Positions 29,785-45,445 of a stretch of DNA of 64,000 nt are shown here, one piece after another. A program made the translations under genes and the position numbers. Source of the stretch: Atrina japonica (Eukaryota; Mollusca; Bivalvia; Pterioida; Pinnidae); the NCBI GenBank assembly GCA_030159075.1, contig BROG01000946.1, forward strand, positions 62,001 to 126,000, in the 5' to 3' direction. Within the stretch, counting starts at the first letter, position 1. Each line of letters opens with the position of its first letter. The notes under the pieces were generated by a model, which saw only the letters and a program-made list of their open reading frames with translations, did not search any database and was not told where the DNA came from.

Positions 29785-30805
29785 TCACACTACACTGTAT
29801 AGCACTAACGGATGTTGAACGTTCAACAAAATTTCCAATCTGTTCCTGTACGTTTGCATACGTTTCTTTTCCGTTTCTTATGCGGCGTCTGCGTCACTTA
29901 TCCAGCGATGTACGCTCCTTCCGGAGGATGGTTTTGAACATGTTCAAAATTTGGAACTTACACAACCGTACACAGTTGTCGATGTACGGTATCAATGCGC
30001 TGGTGTGCGTTTTGTTCGTTACCCGTGCGTTCCTTATTCTGTACTTGTCCGGTTTGCATCCGTTCTTAGGTCGGTGGACATAATACATGACCGGACTACT
30101 ACCGGATATGTAACGGATGTAACGTATGTTCAACGTACGATAACTGACAAGGAACGCATCGGAACTGCCAAATAACGGATGGAAACGTTGGTTCACTGGA
30201 CAAAACTGATGTTGAATAATATAAGATTGTTGGGGTTTTTCGCTTTCATTGGATATTTTTGTTACAAGTTACCTGGACTGTGATCGTCTGTCAAATATAT
30301 TATAACTTTCATTTGTCTCCCTGCACTGTATGGGTAAACACCTTCCGAAAGTTTTGAGTTCATTAATTGGTCTACATATTATGGAGCGTTGCATTAGAGC
30401 TCGGCTGCGGTATCAAGCTGTCCTGATTCAAGCACGTTTTGATCTGTTGGATGCCTATTTGGATATCGTTGCCTATAAATACAGTCTCAATTTTTTTATA
30501 CCCGTTGTGTCTGTTACGTAACGGTTGCATCAGACGTCGAAGAACGTTTCGTCCGTTCCTCATACCTTTTATACGGTACAAGTCCTTTACTAATAAGGTG
30601 GTGTCCGTTAACTAATTGTACGTCGTGTATATGTGCGTCGTGCGTTCATTGTACGTTTTGTGCGCTGACCGTGTGCTAATTGTGGGTTTTGTCCGTTTTA
30701 TGCGTCCCATACATCGATCGCGAGAGCACTTTCGCCACCGTGTAACTTTCTGTGGCATTTTTTCTATACGTTCGACGTCCAGTAGCGCTACACGGTGTAG
30801 TGTGA
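29785..30805. mobile_element. 1.0-kb element with terminal inverted repeats, CpG-rich, no transposase
   Basis: The left end reads TCACACTACACTGTATAGCA CTA and the reverse complement of the right end TCACACTACACCGTGTAGCG CTA, three mismatches in 23 bases. The inside is unusually rich in ACG/CGT words (GTACG, AACGGATG, CGTTC) compared with the AT-rich surroundings. The open frames inside are short and unlike known proteins. It fits a non-autonomous DNA transposon. A target duplication is not evident. Confidence 0.65.
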
Positions 30806-31421
30806 TTTTTTTTCTTCAGAATTATATATACATGTACGTAAGTCATCCTCAATCTATCCCCCTCCTGTACACCTCTAATTGTGGACAGAAAAATTTGGCA
30901 GAAATTGCTGGCATGGTTATAACATGTGTATTATGCAATGCACAATCACTTTCTTACATAATATATTTAGCAGTATGATTAAATACCTGACCTGACAGTG
31001 TTATATACTTTAAGTTTGTGCGCCATGCTCCATGATAATTAAAACTAGTTTACGGTGTGCTAATAAGAAGAGAATTCCCTGTGAAAAATATATCAAAGAA
31101 CATTTAATGACTTCCTAATACTCCTTGAGAATATGATCAGTGATGTAGTGAAAATGAGGATCTATAGACATAGAAAATTGAATAAGACCCCCTGTAGAAA
31201 ATGGAGACGCATGAAGAAGAGATACATAGATAGTTTATTGTTAAACATCTATGATCAAATGATTTTCTACTTGGCTGTGGTTTACACAACCATACGACAT
31301 GTTCACGCCTTTAAATAACCCAATAAATAATGTACATGAATTTATTATCTCTTGGGAACTTCAATTTTCAGATCTACAGTTATTTTGCTGAACCACGGAT
31401 GAAGTCTTATTTCACACATGT
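30806..31421. other. No gene seen
   Basis: AT-rich host sequence. Confidence 0.5.
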
Positions 31422-31423
31422 TT

Positions 31424-32568
31424 TGCTCACCTGAGATGAAGGCTCAAATGAGCTATTGTGATCACTCCTCGTCCGTCGTCCGTCCGTAAACTTTTCATAT
31501 TTCGACTTCTTTTGTGAAACCACTGAAGGGATTTTGATCAAACTTGACAGGAAGCAAGTGCTGAAGGTCCTTTACCAAGTTTGTACTTTTCAGCCAGACT
31601 GGCCGAGGGTGGATCCAGGGCAGGGCAGAATAGGTCCCAAAAGGTATCCCTATTTAAAAAATCTTGTTCTCCAGAACCGCTACATGAATTGAAAAACGGA
31701 TTGTTTCCAAGTGATCTACATGGATGTATGATTCAAGTTTTTATTTTTCATAAAATCGAAATATTAATTCTTGACGCGTTTTTGAGAGTTTTTCAGACTT
31801 GGTCATTTTCATTAATTTTTGCATGATTTCATAAATTTCCTTGCGTGTACTATGATGCATTAATTTAATGTATTTTACTTGTAATTAGGTGAAGAAATGC
31901 TTTTATGTAAGAATTTTGCAGTAAATTTAATTTCCAGAATCTTTTATGAATTTTTTAAGACTGCAAAAAAGGGGTGCATATTTCACACTTTCAGCTTTTG
32001 TTTCAAAAGTACTGAAGGAATTTATGACGAAACTTTACAGTAAGCAAGTGCACAAGGTCCTTTACCAAGTTTATAGTTTTCAGCCAGATTGGCCCAGGGG
32101 TGGATCCAAGGCAGGGCAGAATAGGTCCCAAAAGGCACCCTCTTTTAAAAATCTTCTTCTCCAGAACCACTACTTGAATTGAAAAAAACGGATTGTTTCT
32201 GAATGATTTACATGAATGTATGATTCAGATTTCTATTTTTCATAGAAATCGTAATATTAATTTTTGACGTGTTTTTGAGGTCTTTTTAGACGTTGTCATT
32301 TTTACTAATTTTTGCATGATTTCCTAAATTATCTCCCCTTGCATTCACAATGATGCATTTAAGTGTTTTATTTATATATAGTTGAAGAAATGTTTTCGTG
32401 CAAGTATTTTGCCGAAATTTGATTTCTAGAATTTTTGATGAATTTCTTAAAACAGCAGTATTGATGTTTCTTGACCAGATCAGCCTACATGTACATATTC
32501 TTCTTGGTCTTCTTTCCACATTTGTAGATGGTTCTCATGTGAGCGATTGAGGCCCTCTTAGGCCTTTC
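31424..32568 (+). repeat. Long dispersed repeat, forward copy with two tandem units
   Basis: Starts TTTGCTCACCTGAGATGAAG GCTCAAATGAGC and ends GAGGCCCTCTTAGGCCTTTC. The block from CTTCTTTTGTGAAACCACTG to the AGAATTTTGCAG-like text (about 31500-31990) is repeated in diverged form at about 32000-32510, so the copy is dimeric inside. Same family as 7460-8366 and 26576-27285. Confidence 0.75.
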
Positions 32569-32639
32569 GTTTTATATACATGTATATAATGTTTTGTCTG
32601 TTTCCGTGTCACTTTATTTTACGCCATTCTAAACAAGTT

Positions 32640-32852
32640 TCAGTTACAGTGACAGTTACAAATTAAAATAGTGGAGGAGAAAACCTGGTTACAATGTAGC
32701 CGGTGAAAGGTCATGCCCCGACATTCCGAAGGTAAACTGGCAAACTTTCTCACATAGGCATCTAAGGTTACAATTTACCCTGAGAAATATCACATCTAGC
32801 GAGACTTGAACCGACGCTGAATAGAGGCGTGAGTTACTATGGAGACTCCGTT
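32640..32852 (-). repeat. SINE, family B, diverged
   Basis: Shares AGTGGAGGAGAAAACCTGGT TACAATGTA, AGGTAAACTGGCAAACTTTC and a degraded tRNA-like head with the copy at 6012-6230. Confidence 0.65.
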
Positions 32853-33210
32853 TTGTCGATAGATCATACATAATCTGTGGTAAAATCGTCTGTTAAATAA
32901 CAAAATGATATTTTGGTAGGACGTAAAACACGGTATGACATTCTGCAGCACATCTTATATCAATACAGATTATAATAGCTTTGATACAAGTATTTCTAAA
33001 GACAAAAGTGTAAGGAATACGTAAATACATTCAACTGCATCATTCTGGTAATGACTTGAATCTTAGTCACTGTAGCGTCTGTAAAATTAAAATATACTTT
33101 GACGCAGTTCTACATAATGTCGATGAAAGACAGCCTCGCTAAGAAGACCACCTCATAATTAAGGTCTTAAATACTCAGATTATATAGGTTCACACGACCT
33201 ATGTATACGG
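32853..33210. other. No gene seen
   Basis: AT-rich host sequence. Confidence 0.5.
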
Positions 33211-33419
33211 CATAGGCGTCGGAAGCAAATTGAAAGTGGGGGGGCTAAACCAACTTAAAACACACACGCCAGAAGTGGGGGGGGCTAAACCAACTTAAAA
33301 CACACACACGCCAGAAACGTCTTGGGGCTAAGCCCCAATTTTCAACACATATGCCTATCTTTGCAAAAAAGTGAGGGGGCTAAGCCCCCCCCCCTAGCCC
33401 CCCGGCTCCGACGCCTATG
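33211..33419 (-). mobile_element. MITE, CATAGGCGTCGGA family, copy 2
   Basis: Starts CATAGGCGTCGGAAGCAAAT and ends CGGCTCCGACGCCTATG, reverse orientation to the other copies. The block GGGGGGGCTAAACCAACTTA AAACACACAC is duplicated inside it. Confidence 0.85.
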
Positions 33420-33743
33420 CGGTATTTGCACCAGTGTGGAGCACTGCGGACTGAATCTCAACATAGACACTGCATTTTGATGATGAAGTTTTTAACTTAA
33501 ATGTACATATTTTAATCAATTGAAATAATAAAAAACTCAATAATAAAAATTTCGCATCTGCCCTGTCAAACAGAGCATCTTTACATGTTTTTTTATCTGC
33601 TATTTATTTGCGAAAGTCTGTTGAGGTAAAACTGAAAGAGACATTTAAAAAAGGTAATTATAGAAAGAGAGAAAGTTGTAATTATATGATTTTAAAAAGT
33701 CGTAATTATGAAATTTTAAAAAGTCGTACTTACGAGATAAAAG

Positions 33744-33744
<1 letters not shown>
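33420..33744. other. No gene seen
   Basis: AT-rich. A short set of repeated words, AAAAAGTCGTAATTATGAAA and variants, lies at 33640-33740. Confidence 0.5.
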
Positions 33745-33831
<87 letters not shown>

Positions 33832-33850
33832 ATATACATACATACGATAT

Positions 33851-33947
<97 letters not shown>

Positions 33948-33957
33948 TTATATATAT
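33745..33957. repeat. (AT)n and (GA)n microsatellites
   Basis: AT runs at about 33748-33832 and 33851-33882, then GA/GATA runs to about 33948. Confidence 0.95.
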
Positions 33958-35164
33958 ATGTCGTTGAATATCAAGAGGGTCATCTAATTTTATGCATGAT
34001 ATGCACGCAGTTACGAACGATTTCACAACTGGACAGTTGTCTAAAATACTTAAATGAACTCTGTGATATCCTAAGCGTAAGGAAGTGTGAAACACCTCCA
34101 TTTACTTTTAATACTTTTAAATAAGGAGATTTACCACACTTGACAATAGACGGTCAATGTGTGTAGGCTATGTGTGTCATGGTGAACATGTATTATGTAG
34201 AACACAAAAATTCGTCTTAAAATTTTGGGAATTTTAACAAGTGTTAAGATTTACAGAGAGACCTGCTTATCTTGTAAGTTGCCAATAGGCAAAAAATACA
34301 CTCTTAATGTTTAATTTCTACAGAACAGAAGTGAATCTGTGTATTGTTTTTCAACACACCAAAATAAGCTTTTTTATTTTATCTGGAAACAGGTGCGTGA
34401 ATCTGACATCTCGAGGAAAGAAAACTCAAAATTGAAAAATCATTATTAATCTTTTTCAAGAACTGTACAACTTTGATTCTTTAGACGGCAACAGTTTATT
34501 GCAAACACATGAGGGTTATTACATTTCCGGTCATCACCTCGTTAAAGATGCTAGATGATCTATTTCTTCTGTGCAATCAACATCTGAAGCTATAATGCCG
34601 GGGCCAAGACGAATAATTTTTGAAACCTACTTTTAATTACATTTTAAGATTATCCGCTTTGAAGGGGATTACCAGAAATTTACAACATCTGTTTGCGCTG
34701 TGTATTACTGTTTGTGGAGCCACTTAAGAGTTCCTCTATCTCTATAGTGACAGTATCGCCCTGGATGTTCAACTGTCTTTTTTTTCTTCTTTTTTCTACA
34801 GAAGAAACATAATATTTCATCGCAGCACACATGGGGGTTCCCCGAGAGAAGATGATAGTAACTTGAGTTACTGCGTTCAGGTTAATTACTCTTGGATGTG
34901 AAAACAAAATATCGCAAAGAAGTTTTCATACAATACTTTGTTCCCCGAGATGCGGCAATCTTAGATGTTTTTTGTGTGTCAGTTCGCCTCGGAGGGTAAA
35001 TGAAATACACCCTCTTAGCTGGAATCCGACACGTAAAGACACATAACGCGCTGACCTTTGACACGGCTATTTATTCTACAGATAAAATTTATATACTATG
35101 GATTTTTGATAGATGAAGTATTCAGTTTACATATGGAGATCGGCTGGTGTTTAAAGTGTGTGTA
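33958..35164. other. No gene called; likely 5' flank of the exon at 35165
   Basis: AT-rich host sequence. Two overlapping - strand open frames at 34680-35064 have a mixed, protein-like composition (EKRRKKRQLNIQGDTVTIEI) but no splice sites or family support that I can see. Confidence 0.4.
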
Positions 35165-35288
35165 ATGTTAATGAAATCTTCTGGCAGCATCAACATGGGC
35201 TACGGATTTTCTTTGTTGACCGTTTTCTTTTTGGTTTGTGTTGGATTTACTATGACCAGTGCTAAGGTCAAAAATAGCAAAAATAGAG
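35165..35288 (+). CDS. First coding exon of a secreted or membrane protein (signal peptide)
   Basis: An ATG at 35165 and a second in-frame ATG at 35195 open a frame with a clear signal peptide: MGYGFSLLTVFFLVCVGFTM then TSAKVKNSKNR, with likely cleavage after the alanine of TSA. The donor GTAAGT at 35289 is a consensus match and leaves phase 1. The second ATG gives the tidier signal peptide; the first would add ten residues. I cannot identify later exons in the following 29 kb, so the product is unknown. A long first intron is common in such genes. Confidence 0.6.
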
Positions 35289-37534
35289 GTAAGTGGACAT
35301 TGGTGCTTTGTCAATATTTCTAGTTAGTGTTTATATAAATTACAATGCACATTGGTTTCTTTTTCAGTTTAACCTTACAGCTGGGCGTTTTAATAAAACT
35401 TCGCTTCAATACACATCCTGGTACGGCCGTGTGTATATGTAAGCAATAAACTGCGTCGCAGCTGCAGTATCAATTCTATAAATCCAGGTGCAATCATACA
35501 TGAAATGTAGTGTACAGTCGAATTATGAAACTATAAATAAAAAAATCAGTGTCCGATAAGTTGGCATGTGTAGAAAATGAAAAGTATGATGCAGATTATT
35601 GAAATATGGTTCATAGAAAACCAAGTTGAACTTGAATACGCATAATAAAATTATATTCATGGGAAAGTTCCTTTGACAGTGATTTTTATATTAATTTTTA
35701 AGGTTACCGCCATATAAACTGTATATACAACTTGATTTAAACTATTTCAGTACTATTTTACATGTTTGTATGGGATAAAACACTTTCAATCAGCTACACA
35801 TTCTATCAAGTAAGGGTGTTTTATCCTGCATTTCAATGTTAAATTACAAATTATAAATGTTGATGCTAAGAGAGGGGTGAATGCCGTGATTTGTTTTATG
35901 TCGCTCTCGACAATGTTTCGGCTTTAAATACGGTGCCGGTCAGAGGTGGAGAAAGCCCCCCAATCCTAAAAAATACATCCGCACCCGTGTATGGTATCCA
36001 TCAAATAACCCCAATGTTGGTGTTTCATACTAAAAATTTTAAAATACCAGACTGACCTCCGGATTAGGTATTATCCAGTACGTATAACTCGAGGTTTCCT
36101 TATATAATACAAGACACGGATAAAAGACAAAACCATGAGTAGTAGATCTTAACAATATCACAGACGAAAAATCTATACAATCTCTGGAGTCATCTTGATA
36201 CTCTGTTTATTTAATGGTGACTTAAAAGCCAAAACGGGTCGAGATCACACGTGGTTAATCCCTGGTTTTATTGACATATATGTATTTAAATTGAATAGAA
36301 GTTAGCACCCAGTTGATCTGAATAAAGAGTAGTCAAATACAGATTTAATAGTAACCCACATGGTGTGGTCTTGAACATGGAGTGATATACCCTGGTATAC
36401 AATGACTGTGATGTACATATTTCCTTGCGTGACGAATCCATAAGTCTGTACGTCCAGTTTTTATAGGTTCATTGACTGATAAAAGTAGGGCGAGTGATTC
36501 AGTGATAATAATTGTCCGAAAATGGATTCCTGTGATTAAATACTTAAAATAGAAAAAAATGCCTCAAGATCGTCTTGCTGAATGTGTGTACACTCGTTCA
36601 AACCAAAACATGCCGTCGACTAAGGGGTTAAAAATTCACTCCTAGTAGGCCTATTTGGACCCAGTTATAGGCCTATATGAGACAGTGGTACTTATGTTGT
36701 AATGGGGGGTCTTAACTATAAAGGGATTTGCATTTGACACTGCAATGTAGCGATATGTGGAGTATTTTCTAAGGAAGATTGGGTGTAATGCATGTGCCAT
36801 TATGAAAAATAATACTGATTTAGCCGTATTGTGTGATTACTCCTTAGTTTTTATCGTAACAATTTGGGGTACCTGGGCGTGTACAGGTGTGCGCCAAAAT
36901 ACGTCGGCACAGATTTAAAGTATAGCACCAACTGCAACATCACTACAGTTAATCATAACTGCACGTGATGTGTTTTATTAAACATTCGGGTCGAGTTCAC
37001 TGTAATTTGACAGCTTAGAGCTGGTCATGGGATCTTGACACGTCAACTAAGAGATTTAACAGGTTTTTATTTTCAAACCATAAAGCGTTCATATTGTGTT
37101 ATAGGAAATATCACACATTTCTCGCTCTCGGCAATAATCCGTACTTTGTCCAGTTATAAATTCATATTTAAACACGTCACTTCCACATCCGCCTCTGTTG
37201 TGCACTTACAAATTATTAAAAAATCCATTTAAAGTGGTTAAAAGAAATGGTTGTTCCGTCGCACTACGTGACCCCATTAGTCGAGAGCCAGCGTCATGCT
37301 GAGGTAACATGGACGCGGCATCATTCTAAACACGCTTACTGCCCAGTATGTTATTCTAAATGGTGTACATTTTGTTTATACTTTCAAAATATTTACTTTA
37401 CTTCCTAAGTAGCGATTAGGGACAGATTTTCTTTCATCTTTCTTATTAATCGAGTTTTATGTTACAAGCTTCAGTTAGAAAAAATATTTCTCGTGTTCTA
37501 GGGTTTTCCCCTCATTCGACACACATGCTAATAA
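35289..37534. other. No exon recognised; possible long first intron
   Basis: Moderately AT-rich host sequence. The 65-codon frame at 37035-37232 has no recognisable domain. Confidence 0.4.
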
Positions 37535-37539
37535 TATAC

Positions 37540-37572
<33 letters not shown>

Positions 37573-37590
37573 CGCGCGCGCCTGTGTGTC
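37535..37590 (+). repeat. (GT)n with GC-rich end
   Basis: GT run followed by alternating GC/AC dinucleotides (GCGCGCACGCGCGCGC), a potential left-handed DNA former. Confidence 0.9.
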
Positions 37591-37756
37591 TGTGTTTTAC
37601 ACCCGATGAGAGAAGGTCGATCCACTAGAGGTGAAGTTTTTAATTCTATAAAAATGAATTTTGAAGTACGCAATGTTCATAAGTCGCATTTAATTTCGTT
37701 CTTATTTCAAAGGTATTTTAGATTTAGTATGATAGTTGTTTTGCTGAGCACCTACT

Positions 37757-40787
<3,031 letters not shown>

Positions 40788-41083
40788 TTGTTTGTTTGTT
40801 TATTTATTGTTGTTTAACGTCCCACTCAAGAATCTTTCACTCATATGGAGACGTCACCAAATGCCGGTGAAGGGCTTCAAATTTTGGCCTATGCTCGGCA
40901 CTTACGGCCATTTAGCAGAGAGGGTTCTTTAACGTGCCAACACCTACTGTGACACGTGACCTCGGTTTTTTCTGTCTCATCCGCAGGACAGGAAGCCAAC
41001 CTGTCGCCGGCTGGACTCGAACTCACGACCTTACGATCAAGAGTCGAGCACGCTACCGACTGAGCCAGGCCGGCTCGTGACCT
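40788..41083 (-). repeat. tRNA-derived SINE, family A, near full length
   Basis: On the - strand it starts with a tRNA-like head (CCTGGCTCAGTCGGTAGCGT GCTCGACTC, box A; GTGAGTTCGAGTCCAGCC, box B). It runs through GTCACAGTAGGTGTTGGCAC GTTAAAGAACCC and CCTTCACCGGCATTTGGTGA, and ends in GAGTGGGACGTTAAACAACA and an AACAAAC tail. Further copies lie at 43066, 45071, 49292 and 50168. This body is widespread in bivalves as I recall. Confidence 0.85.
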
Positions 41084-43065
41084 TGGTAATACGTGGCGTC
41101 ATAATGAAGACTTGAAACAGACGTAGACGTAGGTTTGGAAGTTAGAACATTTTGAAAACTAAAAAAAAAAAAAAAAGGAAATTTTATTAAAGAGATATAA
41201 GTCACAATGATTATTTTCATTCCCTTACATATAGTCGAGAATATGGTAAAATGTTTGTTCAAATACATTATCAAACACGTGAAACGCTGTAAAAGATTTT
41301 CGAAGTTATTTGTTTTATTAGAATTTAAGTTTTCCCATACCTTAAAAAGTCCAGCTGTATTACCGTATGCAATGACCTTTCAGAGATTCGAATGTACTAC
41401 GTAATTCGGTCAGGTTATCTCGGTCTTTTACGCGCTCGGACTATGTTAAAGTCGGCCGATTTTTATGTGTTTTATATTTAAAATACAGGACATGATTTTA
41501 ATTGGAAAGTGCATGTATTATGTAAAATATATGCTTTTTAACGCTATTTTAAATACCTGAAGAAAATCGTATGAATATATGAATAAATATTAAATATATC
41601 AGGTCACTAAATGAAAATTTTCCTATCTTTAATGTTACCGTGAATACTGACATTAACAAAATCAAAGCAATAAAACTGTGAAAAGTATGCGTACCTCATG
41701 TTTTACGATGGTGTCGCTTTGTCCGGTGAAGTTGGTCATTTCATGATCATATGTGTCAAGAATGACAAAGCCGAGAATGCGATGGGACGAGTTTAAAATG
41801 GGTCGAGGTCACCCGATATACTCGAGACGTGGATAATTTCATAAAAGATCAACTTTGCCTGATTTAGGTTTGAAATGATGATGTAAATAAACGCAAAAGG
41901 TAATAAGAATAGAATATATATTTACTGCAAATAACACGTGTTTATTGGACACTCGGTAATATTCGTAAAAAATTTCCAATGCTCAAAGTAATGGCGGACA
42001 AACAATAACTGATATTAAGAGTAATGTTTGACAAGATTGTTGCAATTATACACATGCATTTGTTATTCTAACCACCAGATGGTCTCTTATATATATATAT
42101 TTTTTTATCTACGACAGCTCATATCGCTTTAAGAATTTCGTTTTCTTATAGGGGGTAATAAATCTCTTTGTTATTTCTTGGGAAAGCAATATCATTGGTT
42201 GCATGATGTAAATCTCTCGTCTTTCATTCAAATTAAAACCTACCCAACCGTAGTTTCATAATCAGGCCGATACTTTTTACATCAATAGTGCATTGTGAAT
42301 ACATGTACTGTTTTAATACAAACAATCAAACTCTATCCCATCATTTTAGGTGTATTCCTGATATATAAGTTTAAGCACTTAAATTAAACAATTTTAATAA
42401 TTGAGACAACCCCGGAGGCTGCGATTTCTTACAAAACTTCAATATCCCTAACAGGTCAGGTTAACATGGCGAGTCGACATTTCCGCCTTTCAGTACGCGG
42501 TGAAGAAAATTTTATTTTTGATCCCAGTAATTGATTCTCATATCATAAAATGCGAGTATACTTTTATTGCAGGAAACTTTTTCAAAATTAGTTTATATAA
42601 TGTGTTTGTATATTAACCCTCAGGCTGTTTTATATATACTACTAACATGCCAACTCCCTCGTAACATTCATACCATAACGTTATCTAACGAAATCGTCAT
42701 AAAAACTCGGGTGCACGCTGAGCCACACGTGGTAACTGATGTTTAACAGGACACATTCATATATTTAAAGTCCTGTTGCGTCTCAGAGAGGGTTGGTGCA
42801 AATCCATTTACTTACATATTAAGAAAATGTAAATTTTCATCTTGTGTGCAAATTTTGTCATGAACGCTTTGCAAAATTTAATAATAATAGGTATATAAAT
42901 CTCATTACTCTGAGATCCCCATCCATCTTTAGAGTCCTTAATGACACGCCATCACGCCTTCTTCTTCGGGAAAACTAGACTTGCGTACCTGTGCAACCCA
43001 TAATTAAGTTTTTTCCAATATTGCTTTTTAGCTTTATGGAAACGATTGCAGATCTACCAACAGGG
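41084..43065. other. No gene seen
   Basis: AT-rich host sequence. Confidence 0.5.
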
Positions 43066-43282
43066 ACGTCTGTCCTTCTGATGAGACAGTAAAAACCGAG
43101 GTCCCGTGTCACAGTAGGTGTCGGCACGTTAAAGAACCCTCACTGCTCACTGGCTGTTAGTGCCGAGCATAGGCCAAAATTTGAAGCCCTTCACCGGCTT
43201 ATGGTGACGTCTCCACATTAGAGAAAGATACTTGAGTGGGACATTAAACAACAATAAACAAACAAACAAACAAACAATAAAC
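43066..43282 (+). repeat. SINE, family A, headless copy
   Basis: Shares GTGTCACAGTAGGTGTCGGC ACGTTAAAGAACCCTCACTG and the tail TTAAACAACAATAAACAAAC with the copy at 40788-41083. Confidence 0.85.
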
Positions 43283-44206
43283 TTATGAAGAACCGTTACG
43301 GTAGCACGATCACAGCACGCCACAAGTCAAATGAATAAATGAACGAATGAATAAATAAATAGATAAATGAAAATATCAATAAATAAATTTGAATCTTGAT
43401 AAATCAAGACAGCTTGAAAACAACTGTTTTATGTTTTTAATAAGTTAATATGATATATTGCTGGATCCAAAGAAGAATTATATTGCATACTGTTTTATCT
43501 GATATAAATGTTTGCCAACATTTTATTTGGACCACTGGCTCATTTACTATTTCTATTTTTATTGCAGTTAATTTTTTATTACGAGTTGTCTTAAAAAGGA
43601 TTTTCCTTTATTTACTATCGGAATATATGTATTTGTAATGTTGGATCACTGATTACAATCTGTGACGGATCTCAGCATGAGGCCGTACTATCTCGGCTTC
43701 GGTTTTGTATCCTACAAATTCGTTTGATATCGAGGTAGTAAAATTGATATGTGAGACCAATATAAACGAATATATAATTTAATTTATATACATAATAAAG
43801 TTAGTGATTGACATATGACAAGATAATGTATTATAACGTTAGATATTTTACCGTTTTGTCTTTGTTCCCTATTTGGACCACCTGGCTGACCGTTTGCCCC
43901 CTACGCCCATCATTTGGGCATGGGTCCGGAAAGCATAAACCTCTGGGATTTGTTTTATAAAAACTGGAGAAGTGATAACATAGTCGCAAGTCTTAAGTTG
44001 ATTGGCTTTAAAACAAAACTTAGGACCGTTTCCCCCTATTACTGCCCATGTGAGAAAGCTTTATAAGTTCTGCCTTTCTCACATGAGCACGTGACCCTGT
44101 AAGAAGCAGGACCCAGTATATTCTTTTCTCCATCCTGCTTTAACAAATTTATAATAGTTTATTTTCTGGTACATACTTTGAGTATGTACTTTGAAATTAC
44201 GTTCTG
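43283..44206. other. No gene seen
   Basis: AT-rich host sequence. Confidence 0.5.
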
Positions 44207-44346
44207 GGACGGTACCGGCACCTTAGAAATTGACAATTTACTCAAGTCTGAGAATATTCTCAACTTGGCCTGCTCAGTCAGTCAGATTTCAGGATTAACC
44301 AAAGTTGAGTAAATTCTTAATTCTTAAGTTTTATGGTGACAGGTCC
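44207..44346. mobile_element. MITE, CCATAAAACTTAAG family, diverged copy
   Basis: Opens GACGGTACCGGCACCTTAGA AATTGACAATTTACTC and ends CTTAAGTTTTATGGTGACAG. The middle CTTGGCCTGCTCAG...CAGATTTCAGGATTAACC matches the better copy at 54126-54276 in the opposite orientation. Confidence 0.55.
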
Positions 44347-45070
44347 TGTTTGCAGTAAAACAAAGGAAAAAAAAACATTTGGGTAAGAATTTCCCGCTTC
44401 ACATGGACACCCATGACGGATTCTTATAATCAACTCCAGTCTAATAACTGGTCATTCGTTATATTCGCAAATCTTAAAGTAAAAACTCACGATCAGATAA
44501 TTGTGAATACTTAAAATATGCTTTTTGGTAAAAGAGGTACCCACATTTTTATCTTCTCAAAAACCACTTTCTCTTAAATTCAGTATTATGTAGCACCGGA
44601 GAACTGCATAACACCGTGATCATGTGTACAGCAGGTATGGTTAGGAATCAAGGCATTAGTCCCGTACGTCTTCTTGATGTTCAGTTGAACATCAAGTTGC
44701 CCCCTACCCCGTCATCATTCTGCATGTTTTTACTTTTGATTCATCGGGGGTTTAACAACAACAACAAAATGAAAAACACGATAACTACGTTGAATCTGAA
44801 ACCGTGACAGTAGTCCGTCCATGACCTCTGTAATAGGGACAATATTTTGATTAGTTTTTGCACCGTGACTTACAATGTGCCAATCGTCGGGGATGTCAGT
44901 AGGTGTGTCCTGTGGAGCAATATCAATCAGTTGATTTTTGTAACCAAAAAAACCCAACAGTGGTTAAAAGGAAGTAATAAATAAAATCTACATAACTTCA
45001 TATTTTTAAGGATGATGGATGTAGGGGCGACTCGGCAGTTCCAACAACTGTTAACCCGTCAAGCTGTGTT
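44347..45070. other. No gene seen
   Basis: AT-rich host sequence. Confidence 0.5.
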
Positions 45071-45445
45071 GTTGTATTGTTGTTTAACGTCCCACTCAAG
45101 AAACTTTCACTTTTATGGAGACGTCAACAAATGCCGGTGAAGGGCTTCAAATTTTGGGCTATGTTTGACACTTACGGTCATTGATCATGAGCAGTGAGGG
45201 TTCTTTAACGTGCCGACACCTACTGTGACACGAGACCTCGGGTTTTCCTGTCTCATTCGACACCCCCCCCCCCCGCCCTACCCCCCCCCCCCCACCCCCC
45301 CCCCCCCCCCCCCCCCCCCCCCACCCCCCCCCCCCCCCCCCCCCCCCCCACCACCCCCCCCCCTCCCCCCCCCACACCCCCCCACCCCCCCCCCCCCCCC
45401 CCCCCCGGTTGCGAATCGAGCACTCTACCGCGGAGCCACGATGGC
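45071..45445 (-). repeat. SINE, family A, with a 145-bp poly-C expansion inside
   Basis: Body words TTGTTTAACGTCCCACTCAA and TGCCGGTGAAGGGCTTCAAA at the left, tRNA-like head (GCGGTAGAGTGCTCGATTCG on the - strand) at the right. Between body and head, 45262-45406 is almost pure cytosine with a few A, T and G. Confidence 0.85.

Noticed and set aside
31581..32182. Open frames with phrases such as LHELKNGLFPSD and QPDWPRGGSKAGQNRS
   Set aside because: They are translations of the long dispersed repeat; the same phrases occur at 26605-26895 and reversed near 7700-8300.
34680..35064. Two - strand open frames with protein-like composition
   Set aside because: They overlap each other in different frames, have no visible splice sites or known domain, and lie upstream of a + strand first exon.
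40990..41080. A possible tRNA gene on the - strand
   Set aside because: The box A- and B-like words belong to the head of a SINE with its body and tail attached; the sequence does not close into a full tRNA by eye.
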